A stretch of 64,000 bases of DNA from Aureimonas populi (GCF_017815515.1 NZ_CP072611.1:1736001-1800000), one strand, 5' to 3'; counted from the first letter of the stretch, positions 33,444 through 43,386 are shown. Numbers and translations: made by a program. Notes: a model not told the origin generated them from the sequence alone.

Positions 33444-36026
33444 CTATCCGCCACGCCCCACGGCCTTCGAAAGCGCGGCCAGAAGCTCTTCGCTGGCGAA
33501 GGGCTTCTTGATCGCGCGAACCTCGCCCGCCTCGGCGGGATAGTCGATCTGCTCTCCATAGCCCGTGACGAAGACGAAGGGTACGCGGCGCTCGTCGAGA
33601 TCGGCAACCAGCGGGAAGCTCGTCTCGCTGCCGAGATTGACGTCGAGAAGCGCCACGTCCACGGCCTGCGCGTCGATGATCTTGCGCGCCTCCGCCACGC
33701 TGGCCGCGGTGAAGACCGCGCCCATGCCGTTGTCGAGCATGAGCTGCTCGGCATCGAGGGCGATGATCATGTTGTCCTCCACGATCAGGCCGCGAAGCCC
33801 GTCGAGCGCGCCGGGCAGGAACGAAGCGCCGGGCGCGTCGCCCTTCCCGTGCTCCGGCTTGCCGGAAGCCGCCGGGCGTGCGTCCGGCCGCAGCACCGTG
33901 GCGGGCAGGAGGAAGCTCGCCTCCAGCCCCGCCAGGCGGTAGTCCACCTGCGCCTCGCCACCGATATCGTGCGGGATGGAGCGCTCGATGATGGTGGAGC
34001 CGAAGCCCCGGCGCATGGGCGGCGTCACCGGCGGCCCGCCGCTCTCGCGCCAGAGGATGCGGCAGTTCCCGCTCGGCTCTATGGTCCAGTCCACCTTGAC
34101 GCTGCCGGAGGAATCGGAAAGCGCCCCGTATTTGGCAGAGTTCGTCACCAGCTCGTGGAAGACGAGAGCAAGGGTGGCGAAGGCGTTGGCCTCGATCAGG
34201 ATATCGGGTCCGGAGAGGTGGAAGCGCGCAGCCTTGTGCCCGATATAGGCGGAAATCTCCGTCTGGAGGATGTCGCGCAGCGAGACGGTGGAGAAGCTCT
34301 CGTTCGTCACCTGGTCGTGCGCGCGCGCCAGCGCCTGGATGCGCCCGCCGATGATGGCGGCGAACTCGTCGACGCTCTCCGCGCCCGGCTTGGACTGCGC
34401 CACCAGCGCGCGGATGAGGCTCAGCACGTTGCGCACGCGGTGGTTCAGCTCGGCGATCAGAAGCTCCTGGCGCTGCGAGGCGAGGGCCTGCTGCCGCTCG
34501 GTCTCCTCGTTGAAGCGCAGGAGCACTTCCAGGATCGAGATGCGCAGCGCCTCGGCGGCGCGAAGATCGGCGTCCGACCATGGCAGCGAGCGGCCGTGAA
34601 CGGTTTCCTTCCACGTCTCGAAGCTCTTGCGCGGCGTCAGCCGCGCCCCGTGGGGGCCGATGCCGCGCTCCTTGGTGTAGGGATCGCCAGCCCAGGTCAC
34701 GCTCTGGACGATCTCCTTGCGGAAGAAGAGGATGTAGTCGCGCGGCGAGCGGGAAACGGGAATGGCGAGCACGCCGGCCGCGCGATCCACGAAATCCTGC
34801 GCCGGCGGGTGCACGTCGGACAGGCCGTCGCTGGCATAGACGCGGCTCGCGCCCGCCCGGTTGAGGAAGCGGGCAAGCGCGCCGATCTCCTCGCCCGTCG
34901 GGCATTGCCCCATCGTCTGCGCCCGGCCCTTGGCGTAGAGGGCGAAGCCGTCGCAGTCGATGATCTCGCACAATTCCTCGGAGAAATCGGCGATCGCCTC
35001 GATGGAGGGCGTGGCGGCCACGATCTTGGCCACGAAGCGGTCGTGCAGCGTGCGGGCCTTCTCCTCGGCCGAGCGCTGCTCCTTGTAGAGCCGGCCCTCG
35101 ATGATGAGCGAGATCATCTGGCCGAAAAGCTCGACGGTGGAGCGCAGCTCCATCGGCAGATGGCGCGGGCCGTAGTGGTGCAGCGCGAAGAGCCCCCAGA
35201 GCTTGCCGTCGATGACGATGGAGATCGACATGGAGGCGCCCACCCCCATGTTCTTCAGATACTCGAGATGGATCGGCGAGACCGAGCGCAGCACCGAGAG
35301 CGACAGGTCGAGCGGTTGGCCGTGCGGGTCCAGCGAGGGCTGGATGCGAACCGGCTCGGCATCCACGTCGCAGATGATGCGGATCTGGTTGCGCACGTAG
35401 AGGGCGCGGGCCTGAACCGGAATGTCGCTGGCCGGATAGTTCAGCCCCAGGAAGGAGCCGATGCCGCCGCGCGCCGATTCGGCCACCACCGCGCCCGCGC
35501 CCGTGGGGGCGAACTTGTAAAGCATCACCCGGTCGAACCCCGTCACGCCCCGAAGCTGGCGCACGGCCTCCCGATAGAGGGTCGCGAGGTCCGGCGTCTT
35601 CTGGATGCGCGTCACCATCGTCTTGACGAGGGTGTTGGGATTCATGCCCGTGTCGAGCGCCGGCTCGGCCTCGATCACGATGGACTTGCCCGAAAGGTGG
35701 ATCGCCACGTCGAAGCGCTGGCCGGTGCCGATCAGGTCCACCCCGAACAGGCGCTCCGTCCCGTCGTTGGATGCCAGGGTCTGGAGGCGGCCGCGAATGG
35801 AATGGACCGCGTTCTGGCTCAGCACGCCCGTGATCGGCTCGCCGAGAAGCGCATCGGCCTCGCGGCCGAGAAAGGCGGCGATGTTCTCCGAGGCACGCTC
35901 GATCAGCCAGTCGGTCGAGACGGCGATCAGGAAGCCGAAGCCCTGGATGCCCCCGAGGAGATGGATCGGCTCCCGGTCGCAATTGGTCAGGTCGACCTTG
36001 AAGTCGGCTGGATCGGTGATCGTCAC
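33444..36026 (-). CDS. bphP: Bacteriophytochrome HWE histidine kinase with C-terminal receiver
   Basis: 860 residues from GTG 36026, coupled to the heme oxygenase stop (GTGA). A red/far-red light sensor: a PAS domain with biliverdin-binding Cys16 (DLTNCDREPIH), a GAF domain with YPASDIPVQARALY, and a PHY domain with a WAGDPYTKERG tongue-like segment. These are followed by an HWE-type kinase (AELNHRVRNVLSLIRALVAQ, His acceptor) and a C-terminal response-regulator receiver (GLIVEDNMIIALDAEQLML, VALLDVNLG, IKKPF). The upstream heme oxygenase supplies the chromophore. The output partner is unknown. The longer frame to 36116 runs into the upstream gene and is rejected. Confidence 0.94.
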   Translation of the reverse strand: MTITDPADFKVDLTNCDREPIHLLGGIQGFGFLIAVSTDWLIERASENIAAFLGREADALLGEPITGVLSQNAVHSIRGRLQTLASNDGTERLFGVDLIGTGQRFDVAIHLSGKSIVIEAEPALDTGMNPNTLVKTMVTRIQKTPDLATLYREAVRQLRGVTGFDRVMLYKFAPTGAGAVVAESARGGIGSFLGLNYPASDIPVQARALYVRNQIRIICDVDAEPVRIQPSLDPHGQPLDLSLSVLRSVSPIHLEYLKNMGVGASMSISIVIDGKLWGLFALHHYGPRHLPMELRSTVELFGQMISLIIEGRLYKEQRSAEEKARTLHDRFVAKIVAATPSIEAIADFSEELCEIIDCDGFALYAKGRAQTMGQCPTGEEIGALARFLNRAGASRVYASDGLSDVHPPAQDFVDRAAGVLAIPVSRSPRDYILFFRKEIVQSVTWAGDPYTKERGIGPHGARLTPRKSFETWKETVHGRSLPWSDADLRAAEALRISILEVLLRFNEETERQQALASQRQELLIAELNHRVRNVLSLIRALVAQSKPGAESVDEFAAIIGGRIQALARAHDQVTNESFSTVSLRDILQTEISAYIGHKAARFHLSGPDILIEANAFATLALVFHELVTNSAKYGALSDSSGSVKVDWTIEPSGNCRILWRESGGPPVTPPMRRGFGSTIIERSIPHDIGGEAQVDYRLAGLEASFLLPATVLRPDARPAASGKPEHGKGDAPGASFLPGALDGLRGLIVEDNMIIALDAEQLMLDNGMGAVFTAASVAEARKIIDAQAVDVALLDVNLGSETSFPLVADLDERRVPFVFVTGYGEQIDYPAEAGEVRAIKKPFASEELLAALSKAVGRGG

Positions 36027-36637
36027 GAAATGGCGGCTCTCGGCTCTGGTTCCGCCCCGGCCGCGCGCGCGGCGGCGAGGAAACAATCGAATGCCGCGTT
36101 GGCGGCGGCGAGGCATCGGGCAAAGCGAGCCTCTTGCCAGTCGAGGCCGGACGCTGCCTTCAGGAAGCGGTTGAAGCGCTCGGCCCCTTCAGAGGAAGCG
36201 AGATAGTGCGCGCTGGGCCGGGATGACAGGGCGCCGGCCTCCAATTTATGGAGACGGCGCAGCAAAATCATGCCGCCCAGGCGCGAGCCCTCCAGCACGT
36301 AGCCGATGCCCACGGCCGCTACGGTATCGGGCGTGCCGAAGGCCGGCGCGGGCAGCGGCGCGAGCGCCATCTCGGCCATGTCGCGCCGGAGCTGCGGCAG
36401 GCGCGATCCTTCGGCCCAGTCCGGCAGGAGGGAGGCGAGCGGCGCGGCGATCAGCGGCTCCAGCGCCTCGTGGCAGGCGTGGTTCATGCGGATGAAGCGG
36501 TGGTAGGGCGCGAGGTCGCCGGTGCGGAACATCGGGTCGAACAGCGCGTCGAGCCGCTCGTGCCGCTCTCGCGTGCCCTCGCGCAGGCGCGCGCGCAGTC
36601 GATGGTCCGGCCTGTGGGGGCGGGGTGCGTCGGGCAA
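36023..36637 (-). CDS. bphO: Heme oxygenase, biliverdin-producing
   Basis: 204 residues from TTG 36637, with AAAGGA 8 bases upstream; the longer frame to 36961 overlaps the upstream oxidase gene and does not look coding. It opens heme to biliverdin, the phytochrome chromophore. Seen: a probable proximal His26 in LREGTRERHERLD, PYHRFIRMNHACHEALEP, and the distal-helix-like GIGYVLEGSRLGGMILLRRL with the Gly-rich kink near residue 130. It lies 17 bases after puuB and overlaps bphP, so the pigment enzyme and photoreceptor are co-translated. Confidence 0.88.
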   Translation of the reverse strand: MPDAPRPHRPDHRLRARLREGTRERHERLDALFDPMFRTGDLAPYHRFIRMNHACHEALEPLIAAPLASLLPDWAEGSRLPQLRRDMAEMALAPLPAPAFGTPDTVAAVGIGYVLEGSRLGGMILLRRLHKLEAGALSSRPSAHYLASSEGAERFNRFLKAASGLDWQEARFARCLAAANAAFDCFLAAARAAGAEPEPRAAIS

Positions 36638-36654
36638 GGAATATCCGAAAGGGC

Positions 36655-37944
36655 TCAGAAGCGATCGCGAAGGGAGAACCACGTCATGGCGAGGAAAAGC
36701 AGGGGCGTGCGCAGGCGCCGCCCGCCCGGAAAGGCTGGAATGCGCAGAGCGGCCAGCGGTTCCAGCCGGTCGGGGCCCCCGGCCACGCGCTCGGCATAGA
36801 GCCGGCCGCAGAAATTCGACAGCATCACCCCGTGGCCCGACCAGCCGGCGAGCGTCGTGATGCCCGGCTCGACCTCGGCCACATAGGGCATGCGCGTCAT
36901 CGTCACGGCCACCGAGCCGCCCCAGGCATGGCTGATGGGCACGCCCTTGAGATGCGGCCATGTCGCCTCGATCTGCCGGCGGATCTGCGGCTCGATGGCG
37001 CTGGAGGCGGAGGAATAGGCCTCCCGCCCCCCGAAGAGCAGGCGGTTGTCGGCGCTCTTGCGGAAATAGCGAACGACGAAGCGCGAATCATCGACCGATT
37101 CGCCGCCCGGAATGACCCGCTCGGGCTCGGCCAGCGGTTCTGTCGCGGCGATGAAGGAGCGGATCGGCAGGACATGGGCGGCGGTGCGCGCGTTCAGCGT
37201 TCCGCCATGCGCGTTGGTGGCGATGAGGGCGCGCGCGGCGGTGACGGTGCCGAACGGGGTGCGCGCCTCGATCCTCCCGCCCCGGCGCTCCAGCGAGAGG
37301 ACGGGCGTCTCCTCATGGAGCGCCGCGCCCGCCTCGGCCGCCACGCGCGCGGTGCCCAGAAGCAGTTTCAGCGGATGGATATGGCCGGTGCCGGTATCGC
37401 TTATCCCGCCGAAATAGACGCTCGAGCCCAGCCGCTCGGCGGCTTCGCCACGCTCCATGAAGCGGGCATGGGCATAGCCGTAGCGCTCGGCGACCACCTG
37501 CGCCGCCTTACGGTACTCCTCGACATAGCCCTTCTTGTGGGCGAGCGAGAGCTGGCCGGGCCGGTAGTCGATCTCGATGTCGTTCTCGCGCGAGAAGGCG
37601 AGGAGATGGGCCTTGGCCTCCTCGGCCACGTCGAACAGGGTGCGGGAGCGCTCCAGGCCGATATGCTTTTCCAGCTCCACCGGCCAGAGCCGGTGGCCGG
37701 TGCCCATCTGCCCGCCATTGCGCCCGGACGCGCCGTCGCCGAGGCGATGGGCCTCCAGGAGCGCGACCGAGATCCCGGCCCGCGCCAGATGCGCGGCGGC
37801 CGACAGGCCCGTGAAGCCGCCGCCGACCACGACCACGTCCACCGTGCGCGAGCCGTCGAGCCGGGGATGGCGCGGCCGCGGCCCCACGCTGTCCTCGTAC
37901 CAGGAGCGGCCGGGGGAGATGGGCGAGCGGTAGGGGTCAGACAT
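36655..37944 (-). CDS. puuB: FAD-dependent gamma-glutamylputrescine oxidoreductase
   Basis: 429 residues from ATG 37944, overlapping the puuA stop by 8 bases. A DAO-family flavoprotein with the FAD-binding motif VDVVVVGGGFTGLSAAAHLA (residues 35-54), GDGASGRNGGQMGTGH, HIHPLKLLLGTA, and a C-terminal GWSGHGVMLSNFCGRLYAE. It oxidises gamma-glutamylputrescine in putrescine breakdown. The pairing with puuA makes this assignment strong, though related oxidases act on other amines. The longer frame to 38052 lies inside puuA and is not used. Confidence 0.9.
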   Translation of the reverse strand: MSDPYRSPISPGRSWYEDSVGPRPRHPRLDGSRTVDVVVVGGGFTGLSAAAHLARAGISVALLEAHRLGDGASGRNGGQMGTGHRLWPVELEKHIGLERSRTLFDVAEEAKAHLLAFSRENDIEIDYRPGQLSLAHKKGYVEEYRKAAQVVAERYGYAHARFMERGEAAERLGSSVYFGGISDTGTGHIHPLKLLLGTARVAAEAGAALHEETPVLSLERRGGRIEARTPFGTVTAARALIATNAHGGTLNARTAAHVLPIRSFIAATEPLAEPERVIPGGESVDDSRFVVRYFRKSADNRLLFGGREAYSSASSAIEPQIRRQIEATWPHLKGVPISHAWGGSVAVTMTRMPYVAEVEPGITTLAGWSGHGVMLSNFCGRLYAERVAGGPDRLEPLAALRIPAFPGGRRLRTPLLFLAMTWFSLRDRF

Positions 37945-39472
37945 TGAGCAGCAGGAACTCGCGCTCCCAGGGGCTGATGACCTGCATGAAGGTCTCGTGC
38001 TCGCCGCGCTTGATGCCCGAGAAGGTGCCGACGAACTCGCGCGAGAAGACATCGTGGAAGCACGCCTCGCCCTCGAAGGCGGCCACGGCCTCCAGGAGCC
38101 CGCGCGGCAGCGAGATCACGCCGTCCTCGTTCACCGTGCGGTCCGTCGGCTGGTCGGGCTCCAGCCCGTTCGCCATGCCAAGCCAGCCGGAGGCCAGAGA
38201 GCCGGCGAGCGCCAGATAGGGATTGGCGTCGGAGGAGGGCAGGCGGTTCTCCACCCGCCGCCCGGCCGCGTCGGAAGTGGGCACGCGGAAGGCGGTCGTG
38301 CGGTTGTCGAAGCCCCAGGCATTGTTGGTGGGCGCGCTCATGCCGTGCGTCAGCCGGCGGTAGGAGTTCACATAGGGCGCCATCATGATGAGGGCGGCGG
38401 GCACGTAGCGCTGCATCCCGCCGATGAAGTGGCGGAAGAGGGCGGACGGGCTGCCGTCCTCGTTGGAAAAGACGTTGCGCCCGCTTTGCACATCCACCAC
38501 CGACTGGTGGATATGCATGGCCGAGCCCGGCTGGCCCTGGATGGGCTTGGCCATGAAGGTGGCGTAGATGCCGTGCTTGAGCGCGGCCTCGCGGATGGTG
38601 CGCTTGAAGAGGAAGACCTGGTCGGCCAGCTCGATCGGGTCGCCGTGCCGCAGATTGATCTCGAGCTGCGCCGCGCCCTCCTCGTGGATCAGGGTGTCGA
38701 TCTCCAGCCCCTGCCGGTCGGAGAAGTCGTAGATGTCGTCGATCAGCTCGTCGAACTCGTTGACCCCGCCAATGGAATAGGCCTGCCCGCCCTGGATCTG
38801 CCGCCCCGAACGGCCGATGGGCGGCGTCAGCGGATAGTCCGGGTCGATGTTCTTGGAGACGAGGTAGAACTCGATCTCGGGCGCCACCACCGCGCGCCAG
38901 CCGCGCTCCTCGTACAGCGCCAGCACGCGCTTCAAGACGTTGCGCGGCGTGTAGGGCACCGCGTTGCCGGCCGTGTCCACCACGTCGCAGATGATCTGCG
39001 CGGTCGGGTCGCTCTCCCAGGGCACCTCGCACAGCGTGGCAAGGTCGGGCATCAGCTTCAGGTCGCCGTCGTTCGGCGAATAGCGGAACTCGCCCGTCTC
39101 CTCCGGGTAGTCGCCGGAGATCGTGTGCATGAAGAGCGCGGAGGGCAGCGCTAGCGAGGTGTTGGCGGTGAATTTCTTGGTGGGCATCATCTTGCCGCGC
39201 GCCACGCCGGCAAGATCCGGCGTGATGCACTCGACATCGTCGATGCCGCGCCAGCGCAGCCATTGCGCGGCCTCCTCCATCGTCTTCACGCCGCGCTTGC
39301 GCTCCAGCACGGTGGGCGTGGCGGCCTCTATGTCGAGGAAGCGGCCCGCCTCCGGCGGCGCCTCTCGCTCGGAGCGCGAGGCGCGGCGCTCCTGGCCGTG
39401 GCCGTCGGCGCGGCGCTGGAAGGTGGAGGGGGCGTTCGCCTCCGATTTCGGAATCTTCGGGCGGTCGACCAT
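37937..39472 (-). CDS. puuA: Glutamine synthetase family, gamma-glutamylputrescine synthetase
   Basis: 511 residues from ATG 39472 with AAGGA upstream; earlier in-frame codons to 39535 lack protein-like sequence. The body is glutamine synthetase-like from about residue 65: VVAPEIEFYLVSKN, IHEEGAAQLEINLRHGDP, GSAMHIHQSV, APYVNSYRRL, AWGFDNRTTAFRVP, and RVENRLPSSDANPYLALAGS. With puuB beside it, ligation of glutamate to putrescine or a similar amine is the likely reaction. The first 60 residues are an Arg/Ala/Glu-rich extension not typical of the family. It is the first gene of an operon running on into bphO and bphP. Confidence 0.88.
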   Translation of the reverse strand: MVDRPKIPKSEANAPSTFQRRADGHGQERRASRSEREAPPEAGRFLDIEAATPTVLERKRGVKTMEEAAQWLRWRGIDDVECITPDLAGVARGKMMPTKKFTANTSLALPSALFMHTISGDYPEETGEFRYSPNDGDLKLMPDLATLCEVPWESDPTAQIICDVVDTAGNAVPYTPRNVLKRVLALYEERGWRAVVAPEIEFYLVSKNIDPDYPLTPPIGRSGRQIQGGQAYSIGGVNEFDELIDDIYDFSDRQGLEIDTLIHEEGAAQLEINLRHGDPIELADQVFLFKRTIREAALKHGIYATFMAKPIQGQPGSAMHIHQSVVDVQSGRNVFSNEDGSPSALFRHFIGGMQRYVPAALIMMAPYVNSYRRLTHGMSAPTNNAWGFDNRTTAFRVPTSDAAGRRVENRLPSSDANPYLALAGSLASGWLGMANGLEPDQPTDRTVNEDGVISLPRGLLEAVAAFEGEACFHDVFSREFVGTFSGIKRGEHETFMQVISPWEREFLLLNV

Positions 39473-39550
39473 GGAATCCTTCGATGACGCGGAAACGCGC
39501 GGCCGATGATAGCCGCGCGTTCCCCCTTTGGGCAAACCGCCTTTCGCGCC

Positions 39551-39808
39551 TCAGCCTTCCTTGCGCAGGATGACCGGAATCATGAGGTCGCCCCAGCAGC
39601 CGTTTCCGGAGTGGTGGCGGGCGGAGCGGACCAGCTCCACCGAGACGCCGCTTTCGACCGCCTTCATGACCGACTGGTTCAGCCGGTGCAGGTCGTTGGC
39701 CAGGCTGCGGATCGCCGCCTGCTGCGTCTCGTCCATGCTGGTGGACTGCTCCTCGGCGCGCTCGCGGACGCGGGTGCGGGGGCGCTCCAGTTCGGTGATG
39801 GCACTCAT
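39551..39808 (-). CDS. Small conserved-looking protein downstream of aceA
   Basis: 85 residues from ATG 39808 with GGGAGAAG upstream. It starts MSAITELERPRTRVRERAEE, has a helix-like DETQQAAIRSLANDLHRLNQ, and ends WGDLMIPVILRKEG. No function was recognised. It lies 31 bases after the aceA stop on the same strand, with no terminator between, so it is probably co-transcribed with isocitrate lyase. It is hidden inside a longer frame whose upstream part is a shadow of aceA. Confidence 0.7.
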   Translation of the reverse strand: MSAITELERPRTRVRERAEEQSTSMDETQQAAIRSLANDLHRLNQSVMKAVESGVSVELVRSARHHSGNGCWGDLMIPVILRKEG

Positions 39809-39839
39809 CTGTCTTCTCCCTTTTGGTGGCCTGTCCGGC

Positions 39840-41144
39840 TCATTCCGCCGCGATGTGGAGGGGGTTTTCCGGCTTGAACTGCGCGGCCTCGGTGGATTCA
39901 CCCATGGCCACGGTGGAGGATTCGCCGCCCGCGATGGCGGTGGCCACCGCGTCGAAATAGCCTGTGCCGACCTCGCGCTGGTGCTTGGTGGCGGTGTAGC
40001 CGTCGGCCTCGGCCGCGAACTCGGCCTCCTGGAGCTCGCAATAGGCGGCCATCTGCCGGTCCCTGTAGCCGCGCGCCAGCTCGAACATGCCGTAATTGAG
40101 CTGGTGGAAGCCCGCGAGCGTGATGAACTGGAACTTGTATCCCATGGCCCCCAGCTCGCGCTGGAACCGGGCGATGGTGGCCTCGTCGAGATTCTTCTTC
40201 CAGTTGAAGGAGGGCGAGCAATTATAGGCCAGCATCTGGCCGGGATGCTCGCGATGCACCCCCTCGGCGAACCTCCTGGCCTGCTCCAGGTCGGGCTTGG
40301 AGGTCTCGCACCAGATGAGATCGGCATAGGGCGCATAGGCGATGGCGCGCGCGATGCAGGGCTCCAGCCCGTTCTTCACGCGGTAGAAGCCCTCCGGCGT
40401 GCGCCCGGCCTCGTAGTCCACGAAGGGCCGGTCGCGCTCGTCGATGTCGGAGGTGAGGAGCTTGGCGGCCTCCGCATCGGTGCGCGCGATGACGAGGGTG
40501 GGCGTGCCCATCACGTCGGCGGCGAGCCGCGCGGCGTTGAGGTTGCGGATATGGGCCTGCGTGGGGATCAGCACCTTGCCGCCCAGATGCCCGCACTTCT
40601 TCTCCGAGGCGAGCTGGTCCTCGTAATGGACGCCCGCCGCGCCAGCCTCGATGAAGGCCTTCATGATCTCGAAGGCGTTGAGCGGCCCGCCGAAGCCGGC
40701 CTCCGCGTCGGCCACGATGGGCGCGAACCAGGTCTCGACCGAGCGCTTGCCCTCGGCGTGCTCGATCTGGTCGGCGCGCTGGAGCGTGCGGTTGATGCGT
40801 CGGCAAAGCTCCGGCGCGGCATTGGCCGGATAGAGCGACTGGTCGGGATACATCGCCGAGGCGGTGTTGGAATCGGCCGCGACCTGCCAGCCGGAAAGGT
40901 AGATGGCCTTCAGGCCCGCGCGCACCTGCTGCATGGCCTGGTTGCCTGTCATGGCGCCGAGCGAATTGACGAAATCCTCCTCGTGCAGAAGCGTCCAGAG
41001 GCGGTTCGCGCCTTCCTCGGCCAGTGTGTAGCGGATGCGCACCGACCCGCGCAGGCGCTCGGCGTCCGCTGCCGTATGGTTGCGCGCGACGCCCTCGAAA
41101 CGGCCCTGGGGCGCGGAGGGAACGAGCTTGTAAAAATCGGTCAT
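39840..41144 (-). CDS. aceA: Isocitrate lyase
   Basis: 434 residues from ATG 41144 ([15 protein letters not shown]); the frame runs to 41459 but the extra part lies in the regulatory region. It splits isocitrate to glyoxylate and succinate in the glyoxylate shunt. The active-site box [13 protein letters not shown] is seen near residue 190, with [20 protein letters not shown] ahead of it, and later [11 protein letters not shown] and [10 protein letters not shown], all conserved in the family. It is divergent from an ScfR-like regulator, with a palindromic site in the shared upstream region, so acetyl-CoA-linked control is likely. Confidence 0.97.
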   Translation of the reverse strand: MTDFYKLVPSAPQGRFEGVARNHTAADAERLRGSVRIRYTLAEEGANRLWTLLHEEDFVNSLGAMTGNQAMQQVRAGLKAIYLSGWQVAADSNTASAMYPDQSLYPANAAPELCRRINRTLQRADQIEHAEGKRSVETWFAPIVADAEAGFGGPLNAFEIMKAFIEAGAAGVHYEDQLASEKKCGHLGGKVLIPTQAHIRNLNAARLAADVMGTPTLVIARTDAEAAKLLTSDIDERDRPFVDYEAGRTPEGFYRVKNGLEPCIARAIAYAPYADLIWCETSKPDLEQARRFAEGVHREHPGQMLAYNCSPSFNWKKNLDEATIARFQRELGAMGYKFQFITLAGFHQLNYGMFELARGYRDRQMAAYCELQEAEFAAEADGYTATKHQREVGTGYFDAVATAIAGGESSTVAMGESTEAAQFKPENPLHIAAE

Positions 41145-41213
41145 GGCGTTACGATTCTCCCGGTATCGAAACTTGGGCGGATGGGCCGCTCGCCCTTCCG
41201 CTCTGATACGGGA

Positions 41214-41354
41214 TTTACAAGGTCGGGCGCGGCTTTCCGGAAAAACCGGGGTTTGGGCGGGGTGGAATGGGGTCGTCTTGTCTCGGTCTTTACAAGATCG
41301 CCTTGTAAAGATGTAAATGTCGAAAGGCCCGCGAGGCGGGCGGCATTTGTAAAG
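41214..41354. promoter_or_regulatory. Divergent aceA/regulator control region with TTTACAAG operator
   Basis: A perfect palindrome CTTTACAAG-ATCGC-CTTGTAAAG (41288-41310) lies about 145 bases upstream of aceA and 55 bases upstream of the regulator. Extra half-sites are TTTACAAG at 41214-41221 and TTGTAAAG at 41347-41354, the latter only 10 bases before the regulator ATG. The repeated motif marks a probable binding site for the adjacent ScfR-like protein, including self-control. Confidence 0.7.
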
Positions 41355-41364
41355 ATCGGTGAAG

Positions 41365-42786
41365 ATGGCCGAGAACAAGATCTTCGCGGGTCCCCGAGTG
41401 CGCCGCCTGCGCAACGGAATCGGGCTGACGCAGGCGGCCATGGCCAAGTCGCTCGGCATCTCGCCCTCCTATCTCAATCTCATCGAGCGCAACCAGCGCC
41501 CGCTCACCGTGCAGCTCATCCTCAAGCTCTCGGAGGTGCACCGGATCGATCCGGCCGGCCTGCACGGGTCGTCCGAGAAGGCCGTCTCGCTCGCCGAGCT
41601 GAAGGCCGTCTTCGCCGACCCGCTGCTGGCGGGCGAATTGCCGGGCGACCAGGAGCTGGTGGAGATCGCCGAGGCCGCGCCCAACGCGGCGGCGGGGCTG
41701 GTGAAGCTGCACGGCGCCTACAGGGAGCTGGAGGCGCGCCTCTCCGACCTCTCCGGCTTGCTGGCGCATGAGGGCAAGGCCGCGCCGCAGCCGGCCGCGC
41801 GCCTGCCGATGGACGAGGTGCAGGAGGTGCTGGAGAGCCGGCCGAACTTCTACCCCGCCCTCGACAGCGCCGCGGAGGCCTTCCATGCCGCGCTGGCGCC
41901 GGGCGACGATCCGGCCGGCGCCCTCAGGCGCTGGCTGCGTGAGGAGCACGACGTTTCGGTGCGCGTCCTGCCGGCCGAGACCATGCCGAACTGGCGACGG
42001 CGCTTCGACCGCCATTCGCGCCGCCTCTTCGTCTCCGAGCGCCTTTCGGCGCCCGACCGGCTGCGCGAGATTGCGGGGGAATGCGTGTCCCTGAGGCTTG
42101 GCGAGCTGGTGGAAGAGGAGGTGCGCTCCTTCTCCTTCCAGTCGCCCGAGGCGCGGCGGCTGGCGCGCGTGGAGCTGACGCGCTATGCGGCCCATGCGCT
42201 GATCATGCCCTATGGCGCCTTCCACGCGGCGGCCGAGCGCACCGCCTACGACGTGGAGGTGCTGTGCGCCCGCTTCCAGGTCTCCTTCGAGCAGGCGGCC
42301 AGCCGGCTGACCAGCCTCCAGCGCGCGGGCGCGCCGGGCGTGCCCTTCTTCCTCATGGAGATGGACCATGCCGGCCACCGGCTGCGCCGCGCCGGGGCGC
42401 GGGGCTTTCCGGCGCAGCGTTTCGGCGGCGGCTGCGTCAAGCTGCCGGTGCACGACGCCTTCGCGCAGGCCGGTCGCGTCCTGGTGGAGGCGGGCGAAAC
42501 CCCGGCCGGCGACGCTTTCCTGCTGGTGGCCCGCACGGTGGAGGGGCCGCGCGCGGGGGCGGGGGAGCGCCCGCGCCGCAGCGCCGTGCTTCTGGGCTGC
42601 GACCTCGCTTACAAGGACCGCCTCGTCTATGGCCGGCTGCTGCGGGAGGGCGCGGCCCTGAAGATCGGCCCCGCCTGCCGGCTGTGCGAGCGCGTCGGGT
42701 GCCTGGCCCGCGCCGAACCGCCCTTGACGCGCCCCCTCGGCCTCGACGAATGGACGAGCGGGCTGACCCCCTTCGACTTCCAGTAG
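41365..42786 (+). CDS. XRE-family short-chain fatty acyl regulator (ScfR-like)
   Basis: 473 residues from ATG 41365; a GTG at 41359 is also possible, and neither has a strong ribosome binding site. The N-terminal helix-turn-helix is clear ([20 protein letters not shown], then [17 protein letters not shown], residues 9-45). A middle IrrE-like region has [20 protein letters not shown] and [17 protein letters not shown]. The C-terminus is a DUF2083-like domain ending [17 protein letters not shown], with a Cys pattern. These proteins control glyoxylate and related acyl-CoA genes. An HExxH metallopeptidase motif was not seen. It is divergent from aceA. Confidence 0.85.
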   Translation: MAENKIFAGPRVRRLRNGIGLTQAAMAKSLGISPSYLNLIERNQRPLTVQLILKLSEVHRIDPAGLHGSSEKAVSLAELKAVFADPLLAGELPGDQELVEIAEAAPNAAAGLVKLHGAYRELEARLSDLSGLLAHEGKAAPQPAARLPMDEVQEVLESRPNFYPALDSAAEAFHAALAPGDDPAGALRRWLREEHDVSVRVLPAETMPNWRRRFDRHSRRLFVSERLSAPDRLREIAGECVSLRLGELVEEEVRSFSFQSPEARRLARVELTRYAAHALIMPYGAFHAAAERTAYDVEVLCARFQVSFEQAASRLTSLQRAGAPGVPFFLMEMDHAGHRLRRAGARGFPAQRFGGGCVKLPVHDAFAQAGRVLVEAGETPAGDAFLLVARTVEGPRAGAGERPRRSAVLLGCDLAYKDRLVYGRLLREGAALKIGPACRLCERVGCLARAEPPLTRPLGLDEWTSGLTPFDFQ

Positions 42787-42794
42787 AGGCTGTC

Positions 42795-43280
42795 ATGACA
42801 TTCGAATGGCGCGCCATGCGCGAGGCGGACCTGCCGGCGGTTCTCGCGCTTTCCGTGCGGGTCCATCCCGGCTTCCCGGAAGGGGAGGCGATGTTCCGCA
42901 ACCGCCTGTCGCTGTTTCCCGCCGGCTGCCTCGTCCTGTGCGGGGGCGGCGAGATCGGCGGCTACGCCGTCTCCCATCCGATCCGCCGCTACGCCCCGCC
43001 GCCGCTCGACGCGATCCTGCCCGGCCTGCCGGAGGCGGCGGACGACTACTACCTGCACGATGTGGCGCTGGCGCCCGAACGGCGCGGTCGCGGCCATGCG
43101 GCGAGCGGCATCGGCCGACTTCTCGACCTCGCGGCGCGGTTCGAGACGGCCTCGCTCGTCTCGGTCTACGGCACGGGCCCGTTCTGGGCCCGCTTCGGCT
43201 TTCGGCCGGCCGAAAAAGACATGCGCGCCAAGCTGGCCCCCTATGGCGAGGGCGCCATCTATATGCTGCGCCGCAATTGA
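42795..43280 (+). CDS. GNAT family N-acetyltransferase
   Basis: 161 residues from ATG 42795, 8 bases after the ScfR-like stop. It begins MTFEWRAMREADLPAVLALS and has the acetyl-CoA motif A region DVALAPERRGRGHAASGIGR (Q/RxxGxG/A type) near residue 92, then FWARFGFRPAEKD at the C-terminus. Substrate unknown. The tight spacing suggests co-transcription with the regulator. Confidence 0.85.
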   Translation: MTFEWRAMREADLPAVLALSVRVHPGFPEGEAMFRNRLSLFPAGCLVLCGGGEIGGYAVSHPIRRYAPPPLDAILPGLPEAADDYYLHDVALAPERRGRGHAASGIGRLLDLAARFETASLVSVYGTGPFWARFGFRPAEKDMRAKLAPYGEGAIYMLRRN

Positions 43281-43386
43281 AAGCGCGGCGACGGGCTTTT
43301 CATTCCCCTGCCGCTCGGAAATAGTAGGCCGCCATCCGGGGACGATCCCGATTCCCGCCTGCCTCGAACGCTCAAGGGTTGCCGCC

